Shown here: positions 48,820 through 56,848 of the stretch, in pieces
Numbering within the stretch: the stretch's first letter is position 1
Layout: each line of letters begins with the position of its first letter
Assembly: GCF_006539925.1 (NCBI RefSeq)
Contig: NZ_BJNY01000002.1
Span: forward strand, 1-64,000
Reading direction: 5' to 3'
Length of the DNA: 64,000 nucleotides
Source of the DNA: Glutamicibacter uratoxydans
GTDB lineage: Bacteria > Actinomycetota > Actinomycetes > Actinomycetales > Micrococcaceae
Translations under genes and position numbers: made by a program
Notes under the pieces: generated by a model
Seen by the model: only the letters and a program-made list of their open reading frames with translations
Told to the model about the DNA's origin: nothing
Databases searched by the model: none

Positions 48820-49629
48820 TTATTTTTCTCCGGTGCTTTCACCGAAGCGCGCGGGGCGCCGTTCAAGGAATGCTGCCCTGCCCTCAACCAGATCCGGGTT
48901 CGCAGCGTTTTCCTCCCACAGCGTCGCCCACCACTGGTCGTGGCCGGGATGATCAATGCCTTGGGCGGCCAGGCTGAGTGCTTCCTTCATGCGCAGCAGC
49001 GCATAGGGCGAGTTGGCCTGCAGCTGTGCAATCAGAGCCGCCAGCTGGTCCTCGAACTCTTCTGCATGCACCACGGTCGTGAACAGTCCCCACGCATCGG
49101 CTTGCGCGGCGGTAATCTTCGCACCGGTCAGCAGCAGGTACTTGGCCCGGTCCTCTCCCACCCGCTGCACCAGCCGTTCGATTCCTGCGCGGGGAAAAAC
49201 CAGGCCGATCTTGGCAGGAGTGATGGCGACGGCCACGTCATTGCTGGCCAGCTGGATATCGCAGGCCGCGGCCACCTGCCAGGCCCCGCCGAAGCACAGT
49301 CCCTGCACCGCAGCGATGGTGGGCTTCGCGCATTCGCGCAGCGTGCGGTCGAGCAGATCAAGGTGGTTGACCAGATCCCCGTCCTGGTCCCTGTCGAAGA
49401 GCACCTGCTCCATCTGGTCGATGGCGATGCCGGCGCTGAAGTTCGCACCGTCTCCGCGCAGCACCACCACGTCGACGTCCGGGTCTGCCGACAGGCCGGC
49501 GAGCGCGCCGACCAGCTGCAGGCACATCTCCTTGGTCAGTGCGTTGCGCTGGGCGGGGTTTTGCAGGAGCACGGTGGCCGTGCCGCTGCGGCGGTGCACC
49601 TCGATGTTCGGTGTTGGCTTGGTGCTCAT
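48820..49629 (-). CDS. Crotonase-superfamily protein lacking both hydratase glutamates
   Basis: A 269-residue enoyl-CoA hydratase/isomerase fold. CoA-binding and oxyanion segments are clear (NALTKEM, DGANFSAGIAIDQM, GLCFGGAWQVAAACDI). The two catalytic Glu residues of true enoyl-CoA hydratase fall on Gln118 (GGAWQVA) and Ala139 (TPAKIGL), so hydration is unlikely; isomerase, hydrolase or decarboxylase chemistry, or loss of activity, are options. The start at 49629 has GGGGGAG 4 nt upstream. Single gene, 47 nt upstream of the ECF sigma gene. Confidence 0.82.
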   Translation of the reverse strand: MSTKPTPNIEVHRRSGTATVLLQNPAQRNALTKEMCLQLVGALAGLSADPDVDVVVLRGDGANFSAGIAIDQMEQVLFDRDQDGDLVNHLDLLDRTLRECAKPTIAAVQGLCFGGAWQVAAACDIQLASNDVAVAITPAKIGLVFPRAGIERLVQRVGEDRAKYLLLTGAKITAAQADAWGLFTTVVHAEEFEDQLAALIAQLQANSPYALLRMKEALSLAAQGIDHPGHDQWWATLWEENAANPDLVEGRAAFLERRPARFGESTGEK

Positions 49630-49686
49630 GGTTCTCCCCCGCGCTTCGCTGCTGTTCTCTAGTGCCACCGTGTCACACTTGGCTAC

Positions 49687-50187
49687 GTGGATGCACAGAT
49701 TATTTCAACGATTGTCGCCGGCCTTCTGTTGGTGGTTGCGGCGCTGGGCACGATTTTCCCGGTGCTGCCAGGCTCGCTGCTGGCGATCGCCACCCTTGCC
49801 GGCTGGGCGTGGATGCTCGGTTCGGCCCCCGCGTGGTGGGCCGCCGGGATCGGAATCTGCTTGGCGGTGATCGGCTGGTCTGCCTCTGCAGTGCTCACCG
49901 GCAAAAAGCTCAAGGAGCACCAGGTGCCTACCGGTTCGATCCTCGTCGCACTCATCGGAGCCGTGGTCGGCGCGTTCCTCATTCCGGTGGCTGGCTTGTT
50001 CATCGGATTCGCGGTGGGCCTGTTCATCGGAGAATCGCTGCGTCGCGGCGAGCTGCAGGGTGCGGTCGGTTCTTCCGCCGCGGCGCTGAAGGCCCTGGGC
50101 CTGGGCATTGTCATCGAGCTTGGCTGCGTGCTGCTGGCGTCCTCGGTGTGGATGATCGGGGTCGTCGTGCACTTTGCCACCCGCTAG
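49687..50187 (+). CDS. DUF456-family membrane protein
   Basis: A 166-residue protein with about four to five hydrophobic segments (near 5-50, 53-70, 83-112 and 135-162) and the Gly-rich GTIFPVLPGSLLAI and GAVVGAFLIPVAGLFIGFAVGLFIGE pattern of DUF456. Function unknown. Starts at GTG with no ribosome site. Its 3' end overlaps the convergent response regulator gene by 4 bp. Confidence 0.8.
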   Translation: MDAQIISTIVAGLLLVVAALGTIFPVLPGSLLAIATLAGWAWMLGSAPAWWAAGIGICLAVIGWSASAVLTGKKLKEHQVPTGSILVALIGAVVGAFLIPVAGLFIGFAVGLFIGESLRRGELQGAVGSSAAALKALGLGIVIELGCVLLASSVWMIGVVVHFATR

Positions 50188-50789
50188 ATCCAGCCCATTT
50201 CCCTGGCCGCGCGGGCGGCTTCGATGCGGTTGGCGGTGTTCGTCTTGCCGATCGCGTTGGACAGGTGGTTGCGCACGGTGCCCGCCGAGAGGTGCACGCT
50301 GGCGGCGATCTGCGAGACCGGCGCGCCGGTGGCCGCCAGAGAGAGCACTTCGCGTTCGCGTTCGGTCAGCGGATTGCTGCTAGCTTCGACGCTGAGGATC
50401 GCCATCGCGGGGTCCACCACCTTGCCGCCGCTGTGCACCCGGCGCACCGCGGCGATCAGCTCGGCAGGCGGGGAGTCCTTGACCAAAAATCCGCTGGCCC
50501 CGGCTTCAAAGGCCTGGCGGAAGTAGCCCGGGCGGTCGAAGGTCGTCACGATCAGGATCTTGACCTCCGGGTGGCTTTCGCGCAGCAGCTGTGCGGTGCG
50601 CAGCCCGTCCAGCCGCGGCATCTGCACATCCAGCAGCGCCACCTGGGCTCCGGTGGCGTCCAGCGCCGCGGCGACTTCCGTGCCGTCGGCGCACTGGGCC
50701 ACCACTTCGATGTCTTCTTCCAGGTTCAGCAGGGCTGCCAGCGCCCCGCGCACCAGATGCTGGTCATCGGCGATCAGCACCTTGATCAT
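50184..50789 (-). CDS. NarL/LuxR-family response regulator
   Basis: A 201-residue regulator. The receiver domain (1-120) has the acidic pair D8-D9, phospho-acceptor Asp54 in LLDVQMP, a Thr/Lys pair (VTTFD, VKDSPP). The C-terminal LuxR helix-turn-helix is at about 135-195 (PLTEREREVLSLAATGAPVSQIAASVHLSAGTVRNHLSNAIGKTNTANR). It overlaps the kinase gene by 4 nt (ATGA) and ends a four-gene operon with an ABC exporter, as in DesKR- or LiaSR-like sets. Confidence 0.93.
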   Translation of the reverse strand: MIKVLIADDQHLVRGALAALLNLEEDIEVVAQCADGTEVAAALDATGAQVALLDVQMPRLDGLRTAQLLRESHPEVKILIVTTFDRPGYFRQAFEAGASGFLVKDSPPAELIAAVRRVHSGGKVVDPAMAILSVEASSNPLTEREREVLSLAATGAPVSQIAASVHLSAGTVRNHLSNAIGKTNTANRIEAARAAREMGWI

Positions 50790-51937
50790 GGCTTCTCATT
50801 CCTCGCTGCAAATGTCACCAGTACCTGGGTTCCGCCCAGTGCGGATGCTCCCACTGTAGCGCTGGCGCCGAATAATCTGGCGCGTTCGGCCATGCCGCGG
50901 ATCCCGTGCCCGCTTTCATTGCCCTGGATGCCGTCTCCGTCGTCGTCCACGCTGACGAAGCGTTCATCGAGCCTGATGGCCACGGACCCTGCGTGGGCGT
51001 GGCGCAGCACGTTGGTCACCGCTTCGCGCAGGATCCATGCCACGTGCGAGCGCCAGGGCAGCGGGATGTCCTCCACCTGCCCGATAACGGTGAAGTCCAG
51101 GTGGTTGTCGGTGCAGGATTTGTGCAGTTCGACCAGTTCGGTGTCCAGGTCCTGGCGGCTGAGCCCGTGCACGGTGGTGCGCACCGAGTCCAGCGCGGTG
51201 ACCGCCAGTTCGCTTAGCTGCTGCACCTCGCCTCGGGCCTGCTCGTACTTCCCGGCGTCCATGAGCCGCAGCGCCAGCTGGGCCTTGAGGTTCAGGGCAG
51301 TGAGCGAATGGCCGATCCCGTCGTGCACGTCCCGTGCCACGCGTTCCTGTTCGGCCACCAGCAGGTAGTCGGCGCGGATCTTCTCCGCGGCGGCGGAGCG
51401 GGTGATCGCCGCGACGGTGACCGCATAGACCACCATGAGCACCAGGTTCAGGCCGATTAGGAAGATCAGGTCAACGAAGTTGTTGTAGATGATCGGCAGG
51501 GCGAAGCAGAGCACGGTCACCACCGTGTAGGTGGCGATGGTGATCCTGCGGGTGAGCAGGAACGCCGAGTAGGAGGTCAGGAACGGGAAGATGCCCATGG
51601 CGGTCAGCCCAATCACCGGGATGCCTGCCAGGGTGATCGCCCAGAGGATCGCGTAGTAGACCAGCGCGCGGGCCTCGGTGGTGCCGCCTTCGCCGACCAC
51701 GCGGCTGTACCGCGCATAGGCCCTCAGGTAGATGGCCGCGAAAAGCACCACGAAGCCCAGTCCGATGATCCGGGTGGGCAGCGGGTAGTCGTCGAGCAGC
51801 AGGTCGAGCACCGGGAAGATCAGGAAGATGATCCATACCCCGGACACCAGCCAGCCCCACTTGTCCCAGAAGGCAGGCTGCTCGTCGAACTCGCAGCGCG
51901 CCTGTTCCAGGGCCGTGGGGCCGTTGTCATGCTGCAT
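50786..51937 (-). CDS. HisKA_3-type sensor histidine kinase
   Basis: A 383-residue kinase. Residues about 27-180 hold five to six TM segments with short loops, so it is of the intramembrane-sensing DesK-like type. The phospho-acceptor is His205 in ERVARDVHDGIGHSL. The HATPase domain follows (REAVTNVLRHAHAG N-box, DDDGDGIQG G1 box, GHGIRGMAERARLFG). The ATG shares one base with the permease stop (TAATG). It probably monitors membrane state or the ABC exporter's substrate. Confidence 0.92.
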   Translation of the reverse strand: MQHDNGPTALEQARCEFDEQPAFWDKWGWLVSGVWIIFLIFPVLDLLLDDYPLPTRIIGLGFVVLFAAIYLRAYARYSRVVGEGGTTEARALVYYAILWAITLAGIPVIGLTAMGIFPFLTSYSAFLLTRRITIATYTVVTVLCFALPIIYNNFVDLIFLIGLNLVLMVVYAVTVAAITRSAAAEKIRADYLLVAEQERVARDVHDGIGHSLTALNLKAQLALRLMDAGKYEQARGEVQQLSELAVTALDSVRTTVHGLSRQDLDTELVELHKSCTDNHLDFTVIGQVEDIPLPWRSHVAWILREAVTNVLRHAHAGSVAIRLDERFVSVDDDGDGIQGNESGHGIRGMAERARLFGASATVGASALGGTQVLVTFAARNEKP

Positions 51938-52692
51938 TACTGGCGCGCCTTGGCTTTGCGTATTGCCACGACGGCGAAGACTGCGAAGATCAATGCCCAT
52001 GCCACTAGGTTAGCCACTGGGATCCACAGTGCGTCGGGCGCCATGTCATATCCGGCGGGGATGTCCTTGAGCAGCGGGTAGCGGGCCAGCGCCACGTAGC
52101 CATACATCGGGGTGAAGCGGGCCGCGTCGAGCATGCCTCCCTCCAGCGGCATGAACACATTCCCGAAGAAAGCGAAGAACACCATCAGGCCGCTGGCCAG
52201 GCCCAGGGCCGACTCTGACTTGAACACCATGCCCACGCCGATGCCGTAGCAGGCGAAGATCATGGCGCCGGCCAGGATGATCAGGTAGCTCACGCTCCAG
52301 ATCCAGCCCTCGGTGACCCTGGCTCCGGTGGCAGAGCCCAGTGCGAACACCAGCGCCGCGGAGGCCGCCGCCACCGTGGCCGCGACGATCATCTTGCTGG
52401 TGACGAAGGCCGCCGGCGGCATCTTGGTCAGTGCGATCTGCCGGCCCCAGCCCTGCATGGTTTCGGTGGCGACAGTGCCTGCAATGGCCACGGTGCTGAC
52501 CGCGGCGCCATAGGCGGCCATGGAGACCATGAGGTAGAACTTCACGTTGCCGCTGCCCAGGTCGAACTCCGTGTAGCTGGGGATGTTGCCGAACAGGAAG
52601 TACATGGCCGCCGGCAGCAGCAGGGCAAAGATCAGGTTGTAGCCGTCGCGGATGTGCCGGGCGAATTCAACGCGGATATAGGTGGCGATCAT
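51937..52692 (-). CDS. ABC-2 type transporter permease
   Basis: A 251-residue permease with six hydrophobic segments (near 20-40, 52-75, 102-125, 135-160, 165-190 and 225-245) in the usual ABC-2 order. It overlaps the ATPase gene by 4 nt and the kinase gene by 1 nt. With the ATPase it forms an exporter of the drug/lantibiotic/lipid type; the substrate is unknown. Confidence 0.88.
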   Translation of the reverse strand: MIATYIRVEFARHIRDGYNLIFALLLPAAMYFLFGNIPSYTEFDLGSGNVKFYLMVSMAAYGAAVSTVAIAGTVATETMQGWGRQIALTKMPPAAFVTSKMIVAATVAAASAALVFALGSATGARVTEGWIWSVSYLIILAGAMIFACYGIGVGMVFKSESALGLASGLMVFFAFFGNVFMPLEGGMLDAARFTPMYGYVALARYPLLKDIPAGYDMAPDALWIPVANLVAWALIFAVFAVVAIRKAKARQ

Positions 52693-53606
52693 GATGCGTC
52701 CTTGGTGAGTTGGATGAATGCGTCTTCAAGGCTCGGGGCGGAGATTTCAAGGTCCCAGGCCCCGTAGTCGCTGAGCAGTGCCCGGGCGAAGGCGTCGGAG
52801 TCCGCGCACTTGAACCAGATCCGCTGGCCGTTGCGTTCGGCGATGCTGATGGATGGGTCGAAGCGCTGCGCCTGGACGACTGCCTGTTCATTGGGCAGCG
52901 TGGCGCTGATGGTGCGCCCGGAGATGAGCTTGCGCAGTTCCTCGGTGGCCCCGTCGGCAACAACGCGTCCGCCACTCATCAGCACGGTGCGTTCGGCGAA
53001 GTTCTGCGCCTCTTCCAGATAGTGGGTGGCGAAAATGATGGTTCGCCCGCCGGTTGCCTCCTCGTGCATGGTCGCCCAGAATTCGCGGCGGGCCATGACG
53101 TCCATGCCGGCGGTGGGTTCGTCGAGGATCAGCACGTCGGGATCCGGCAGCAGCGCCAGCGCGAATTTGATGCGCTGCTGCTCGCCGCCCGAGCACTTGC
53201 CGACCCTGCGCTTGGCAATGCCGGACAGGCCGGTGCGTTCCATGACTGCTTCCACTCGCTCTGGCCGCTGGTGCATGGCGGCGATGACTCGCACAGTTTC
53301 CAGCACTGTCATGTCGCGCAGCAGCCCGCCGGTCTGCATGACCGCGGAGACGCGGCCTGAGGAGACTGCCTTGCGCGGGTCCAACCCGAGGACCTCGACC
53401 TTGCCGCTGGTTGGCTGGCTCAGTCCCAGGATCATGTCCACCGTGGTGGTCTTTCCTGCTCCGTTGGGTCCGAGCAGGGCAACGATCTGCCCGGTCTCGA
53501 TGCCCAGTTCCACCCCGCGCACCGCTTCAACCTTGGTCCGCGAGGTGGTGAAGGTCTTGTGCAAACCCGTCAGCGTTACTGCTTCGGTTCGGTTCAGTGT
53601 TTCCAT
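52689..53606 (-). CDS. ABC transporter ATP-binding protein
   Basis: A 305-residue ATPase of the DrrA-like exporter class. Walker A is GPNGAGKTT at about 46-54, the signature is CSGGEQQR, Walker B is VLILDEPTAGMD, and the switch His is in IIFATHYLEEA. A C-terminal extension of about 85 residues is normal for this class. No ribosome site; CAGACT ends 6 nt before the ATG, so the operon may be leaderless. First gene of ATPase-permease-kinase-regulator. Confidence 0.92.
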   Translation of the reverse strand: METLNRTEAVTLTGLHKTFTTSRTKVEAVRGVELGIETGQIVALLGPNGAGKTTTVDMILGLSQPTSGKVEVLGLDPRKAVSSGRVSAVMQTGGLLRDMTVLETVRVIAAMHQRPERVEAVMERTGLSGIAKRRVGKCSGGEQQRIKFALALLPDPDVLILDEPTAGMDVMARREFWATMHEEATGGRTIIFATHYLEEAQNFAERTVLMSGGRVVADGATEELRKLISGRTISATLPNEQAVVQAQRFDPSISIAERNGQRIWFKCADSDAFARALLSDYGAWDLEISAPSLEDAFIQLTKDAS

Positions 53607-53646
53607 ATTTCAAGTCTGGTGATTTTCAGCTGCCCTGCGAAGAGCG

Positions 53647-53680
53647 GATTGTCACGACTTGTCCATGACGATTGTCATGG
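53647..53680. promoter_or_regulatory. Candidate response-regulator operator
   Basis: CCATGAC-GATT-GTCATGG (53663-53680) is a perfect 7-4-7 inverted repeat. GATTGTCA occurs twice in direct orientation, at 53647-53654 and 53670-53677, 23 bp apart. The element lies 41-74 bp upstream of the ABC/two-component operon, where NarL-type regulators bind. Confidence 0.55.
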
Positions 53681-53872
53681 GTCGCCGCTTCCTGCCATGA
53701 CATGAATGTGAGCTTGGCTACGAACAGCCAGTTCAATGGCTTCGCTATGTATCCGTCCATGAATCATCCAGCTTGAGAAAATGAGCCGGTCAGCGGGGTA
53801 TATTCTGGAAATCGCCCGGATTGGCGCGCCTGCGGTGGCTGTTCCGACGGGGAAACTCACAGCGAAATCCCG

Positions 53873-53878
53873 TAGGCT
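53873..53878 (+). promoter_or_regulatory. -10 hexamer TAGGCT for leaderless dedA-type gene
   Basis: TAGGCT ends 6 nt before the GTG at 53885; no ribosome site is present. Confidence 0.5.
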
Positions 53879-53884
53879 TCTACC

Positions 53885-54595
53885 GTGCTAGATCATTCTT
53901 CTCTTCTTTCGACAGTGACCGAGTTGGCTCATCCAACCATCGGCGCCGCGTTCCTGCCAGACTGGCTGAACCCTGCCGTCTTCCTCAACGACCCTGCGCT
54001 GGGCCCTTGGGTCCTGTTGCTGGTCTGCGGCATCGTTTTCGCCGAAACCGGCCTGCTGGTTGGCTTCTTCCTGCCCGGCGACTCGATGCTGTTCACCGCA
54101 GGCATGCTCATCGCCACCGGCACCATCCACATACCGCTGTGGCTCTTCGCAGCGGCGATCTTCGTCTGCGCCTTCGCCGGCGACCAGACCGGCTACATCA
54201 TCGGCCGCAAGAGTGGACCAGCGATCTTCAAGAAGCCCGACTCCCGGTTCTTCTCGCAGAAGAATGTCGAGCACGCCCATGAATTCTTCAACAAGTACGG
54301 CGGCCGCGCCGTCATCCTTGCCCGCTTCGTCCCAGTGGTGCGAACCTTCGTTCCGGTGATCGCCGGCGTGGCAAAGATGAACCACAAGACCTTCGTTTTG
54401 TTCAACCTTGTCGGAGCGGCCCTCTGGGGCATCGGCGTCACCCTGCTGGGCTACTGGCTGGGCCAGTTTGAATGGGTCGGCAAGAACATCGACATCATCT
54501 TCATCGTTATCGTGCTGATCTCGGTCATCCCGATCGGCTTCGAGCTGCTCAAGGCTCGCGGCAATTCCAAGAAGAAGAACACCGTCGAAGACTGA
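53885..54595 (+). CDS. DedA/SNARE-associated family membrane protein
   Basis: A 236-residue DedA (VTT domain) protein, family members of which act in undecaprenyl-phosphate or phospholipid flipping. Features: FAETGLLVGFFLPGDSMLFTAG, the re-entrant GDQTGYIIGRKSG, then FFNKYGGRAVILARFVPVVRTFVPVIAGVAKM with the conserved R-x3-P, and a C-terminal TM pair. The basic tail KARGNSKKKN is inside. Starts with GTG directly after a -10 element. Confidence 0.9.
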   Translation: MLDHSSLLSTVTELAHPTIGAAFLPDWLNPAVFLNDPALGPWVLLLVCGIVFAETGLLVGFFLPGDSMLFTAGMLIATGTIHIPLWLFAAAIFVCAFAGDQTGYIIGRKSGPAIFKKPDSRFFSQKNVEHAHEFFNKYGGRAVILARFVPVVRTFVPVIAGVAKMNHKTFVLFNLVGAALWGIGVTLLGYWLGQFEWVGKNIDIIFIVIVLISVIPIGFELLKARGNSKKKNTVED

Positions 54596-54607
54596 TCTAA
54601 GCACAAG

Positions 54608-54655
54608 AGGCCGCGGCGCCAACCTCTTTCCATGAGGTTGGTGCCGCGGCCTTTT
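54608..54655 (+). terminator. Terminator after the dedA-type gene
   Basis: A 19-bp stem (54608-54626 with 54634-54652) with one G-T wobble and 7-nt loop, ending in TTTT. Confidence 0.9.
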
Positions 54656-54743
54656 CCTATCAGTACGGCCCGGCGCGGATCACCGACGTCTTGCACTACC
54701 GGCTTACGTGCCTAGAAGAATTTTCCTAGGCATCGCTGCGGGC

Positions 54744-55808
54744 TCAACTGCGTTTACGCGAAAGTATCAGCAGGATCCACACCAAAAACGGCGCCCCCGC
54801 AATTGACGTCACAAGTCCTACGGGCAGCAGAACGGGGAACAGGTTCTGCCCGATCAGATCCGCCAACAGCATCAGCACTGCACCGGTCAGTGCAGCCCTG
54901 CCAGGAGTTGGATGCGTCGTACCAAACATCCGCTGGGCAAGCTGCGGGGCAACGAAGGCGATGAAGCCAACCGGTCCTGCAACAGCCACGGTGACCCCAG
55001 CAAGCAGCACCGAAAGCCCCAGCAGCAGAGTCACCGAACGAACTCGCAGCCCAAGGGCCGCCGCAAGATCATCACCGAGGTCAAGAACATCCAGCCATCG
55101 GGCCCCCAGGAAGATCAACACTGCGCCGATAAGCACCACTGCCATGACCACCGGCCGCAAGAGATCCCACGTGGCAAGCGACAGGCTGCCTGTCATCCAG
55201 ATCATGGCGCTGTTCAGATCAGGCAGTTCCGCGCGCAGCAGCAACCAGCTGACACCCGCACCCAGCCCCGCGTTCACGCCAAGGCCCACCAAAACTAGGC
55301 GAAATGAACTGATCCCGCCACGGTAGGAAAAGAGCAGCACCATCGCGCCTGCCAGCAGCGCTCCCAACGTCGCTGAAATCGGCAGCCTCCATGGGCCCAG
55401 CAGCAACAGTGCCGGAAACATGCCCGCACCCACAATCGAAGCTACCGCGCCCAAACTGGCGCCGGCCGTCACGCCGATGATGTCAGGGCTTGCCAGCACA
55501 TTGCGCAGCACAGCCTGGGTGATCGCACCCGCTATTGCGAATCCCACTCCGACCACGACCGCTCCCATGACACGCGGTCCGCGCAGGTCCCGCACCAAGA
55601 ACATCGTTCCCGCATCCAGCTGCCCGGTGACAGCCAGCCACCACTGGCCGACGTCGAGCCTGAGCCCGAGGCTGCTTGCAAGCAGGAGAACTCCGGCGGC
55701 AATCAGCACGCCCCAGCACAACACCTCGCGCCAGATTTTCATGCGGGCGGAATTCTTGGACGGCAGGCTCTGCCTGGCCGTTGGGATAAAAAATCTAGTG
55801 GCTATCAT
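54744..55808 (-). CDS. Iron-siderophore ABC transporter permease (FecCD family, second)
   Basis: A 354-residue BtuC/FecCD-type permease with about nine to ten TM segments. Signature segments: DLRGPRVMGAVVVGVGFAIAGAITQAVLRNVLASPDIIGVTAGASLG and GPVGFIAFVAPQLAQRMFGTTHPTPGRAALTGA. The ATG overlaps the end of the first permease gene by 14 nt, with GGAGG upstream. With its partner it forms a FepD/FepG-like heterodimer for ferric catecholate import. An ATPase gene is not found in the window. Confidence 0.92.
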   Translation of the reverse strand: MIATRFFIPTARQSLPSKNSARMKIWREVLCWGVLIAAGVLLLASSLGLRLDVGQWWLAVTGQLDAGTMFLVRDLRGPRVMGAVVVGVGFAIAGAITQAVLRNVLASPDIIGVTAGASLGAVASIVGAGMFPALLLLGPWRLPISATLGALLAGAMVLLFSYRGGISSFRLVLVGLGVNAGLGAGVSWLLLRAELPDLNSAMIWMTGSLSLATWDLLRPVVMAVVLIGAVLIFLGARWLDVLDLGDDLAAALGLRVRSVTLLLGLSVLLAGVTVAVAGPVGFIAFVAPQLAQRMFGTTHPTPGRAALTGAVLMLLADLIGQNLFPVLLPVGLVTSIAGAPFLVWILLILSRKRS

Positions 55809-56847
55809 GTGCCCTCCGCATCCGCGAACTACGCGCGATCACAACGAACAACGGGGCGCCGAGAATGGAGAGCATGATTCCAACGCTGAGTTCGCTGGTG
55901 GGCAGCACCAGGCGCCCGGCGGTGTCTGCCAGCAGCATGATCACCCCACCGAGCATCCCTGAGAGAGCAACAATGCTTGGAAGCCCGCCGGGCCCGATGC
56001 GCCTGGCAAGGTGCGGCGCGGCAAGTCCCAGAAATGCGATGGCTCCCATGGATGCGGTGGCGGCTGAGGCGAGCACCACCACGGCGAGCAATCCAATAAT
56101 CCGGTCGCGGCCGACATTGCGTCCCAGCGCCGAGGCCACATCTTCCCCCAGGGCCAGCGCATCCAGCGAGGGGGCGTTGAATACCACCAGCAGCAGGCCC
56201 AGCAGCAGCCAGGGGGCGACATCCCAGAGCACCGCAGCATCCCTTCCGGACAACGAGCCGACGGTCCAGTAGCGGAACTTGTCCATGGTGACCTTGTCGA
56301 TCAGCACTACGGTGCTGGATATGGCATTGAGAACGCCGGTAATGATGGTGCCAGCAAGGATCAGGCTGGTGGCCGAATTCGTGACCCTGATCCGCGAGGC
56401 AAGTCCCAGCACCACCAAGCCCGCGGCCAGCCCGCCTGCCATGCCAAAGACCGTGTACTGCGATGGCAGGCCCAGGCCTAGAACGCTGATCGCGAATACC
56501 ACGCCGGCGGCGGCTCCGGCGCTGACCCCGAGCAATCCCGGATCTGCCAGCGGATTTCTCGTATGCGCCTGGCACAGGGCGCCTGCAATGCCCAAGGCGA
56601 CTCCGCAGATCAGTCCGAGCACGGTGCGCGGAGCTCTGAGCGACATGACCGATGCGCTGGGCTCGCTGACATTCCCATTTTGTCCGCCCACATAGGCCAG
56701 AACCTCGGAAGCCAGCACCGGCTGGGATCCGTAAAACAGGCTGGCAGCAATGGCCATGAGCATTAATATCGCACAGACGAGGAAAACCGGCAGGCTCCGC
56801 AGAGCCGGCCGGTTCGCCGCCTGGTCCTGGTACAGGCCGGCTGCCAT
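55795..56847 (-). CDS. Iron-siderophore ABC transporter permease (FecCD family, first)
   Basis: A 350-residue FecCD-type permease (SLRAPRTVLGLICGVALGIAGALCQAHTRNPLADPGLLGVSAGAAAG; GAIAFLGLAAPHLARRIGPGGLPSIVALSG). I start at the ATG at 56847, one base after the stop of the siderophore-interacting protein, with GAGGA in place; the longer frame would be inside the upstream gene. Ala/Leu-rich N-terminus with the first TM at about 25-45. Confidence 0.92.
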   Translation of the reverse strand: MAAGLYQDQAANRPALRSLPVFLVCAILMLMAIAASLFYGSQPVLASEVLAYVGGQNGNVSEPSASVMSLRAPRTVLGLICGVALGIAGALCQAHTRNPLADPGLLGVSAGAAAGVVFAISVLGLGLPSQYTVFGMAGGLAAGLVVLGLASRIRVTNSATSLILAGTIITGVLNAISSTVVLIDKVTMDKFRYWTVGSLSGRDAAVLWDVAPWLLLGLLLVVFNAPSLDALALGEDVASALGRNVGRDRIIGLLAVVVLASAATASMGAIAFLGLAAPHLARRIGPGGLPSIVALSGMLGGVIMLLADTAGRLVLPTSELSVGIMLSILGAPLFVVIARSSRMRRAHDSH

Positions 56848-56848
56848 G

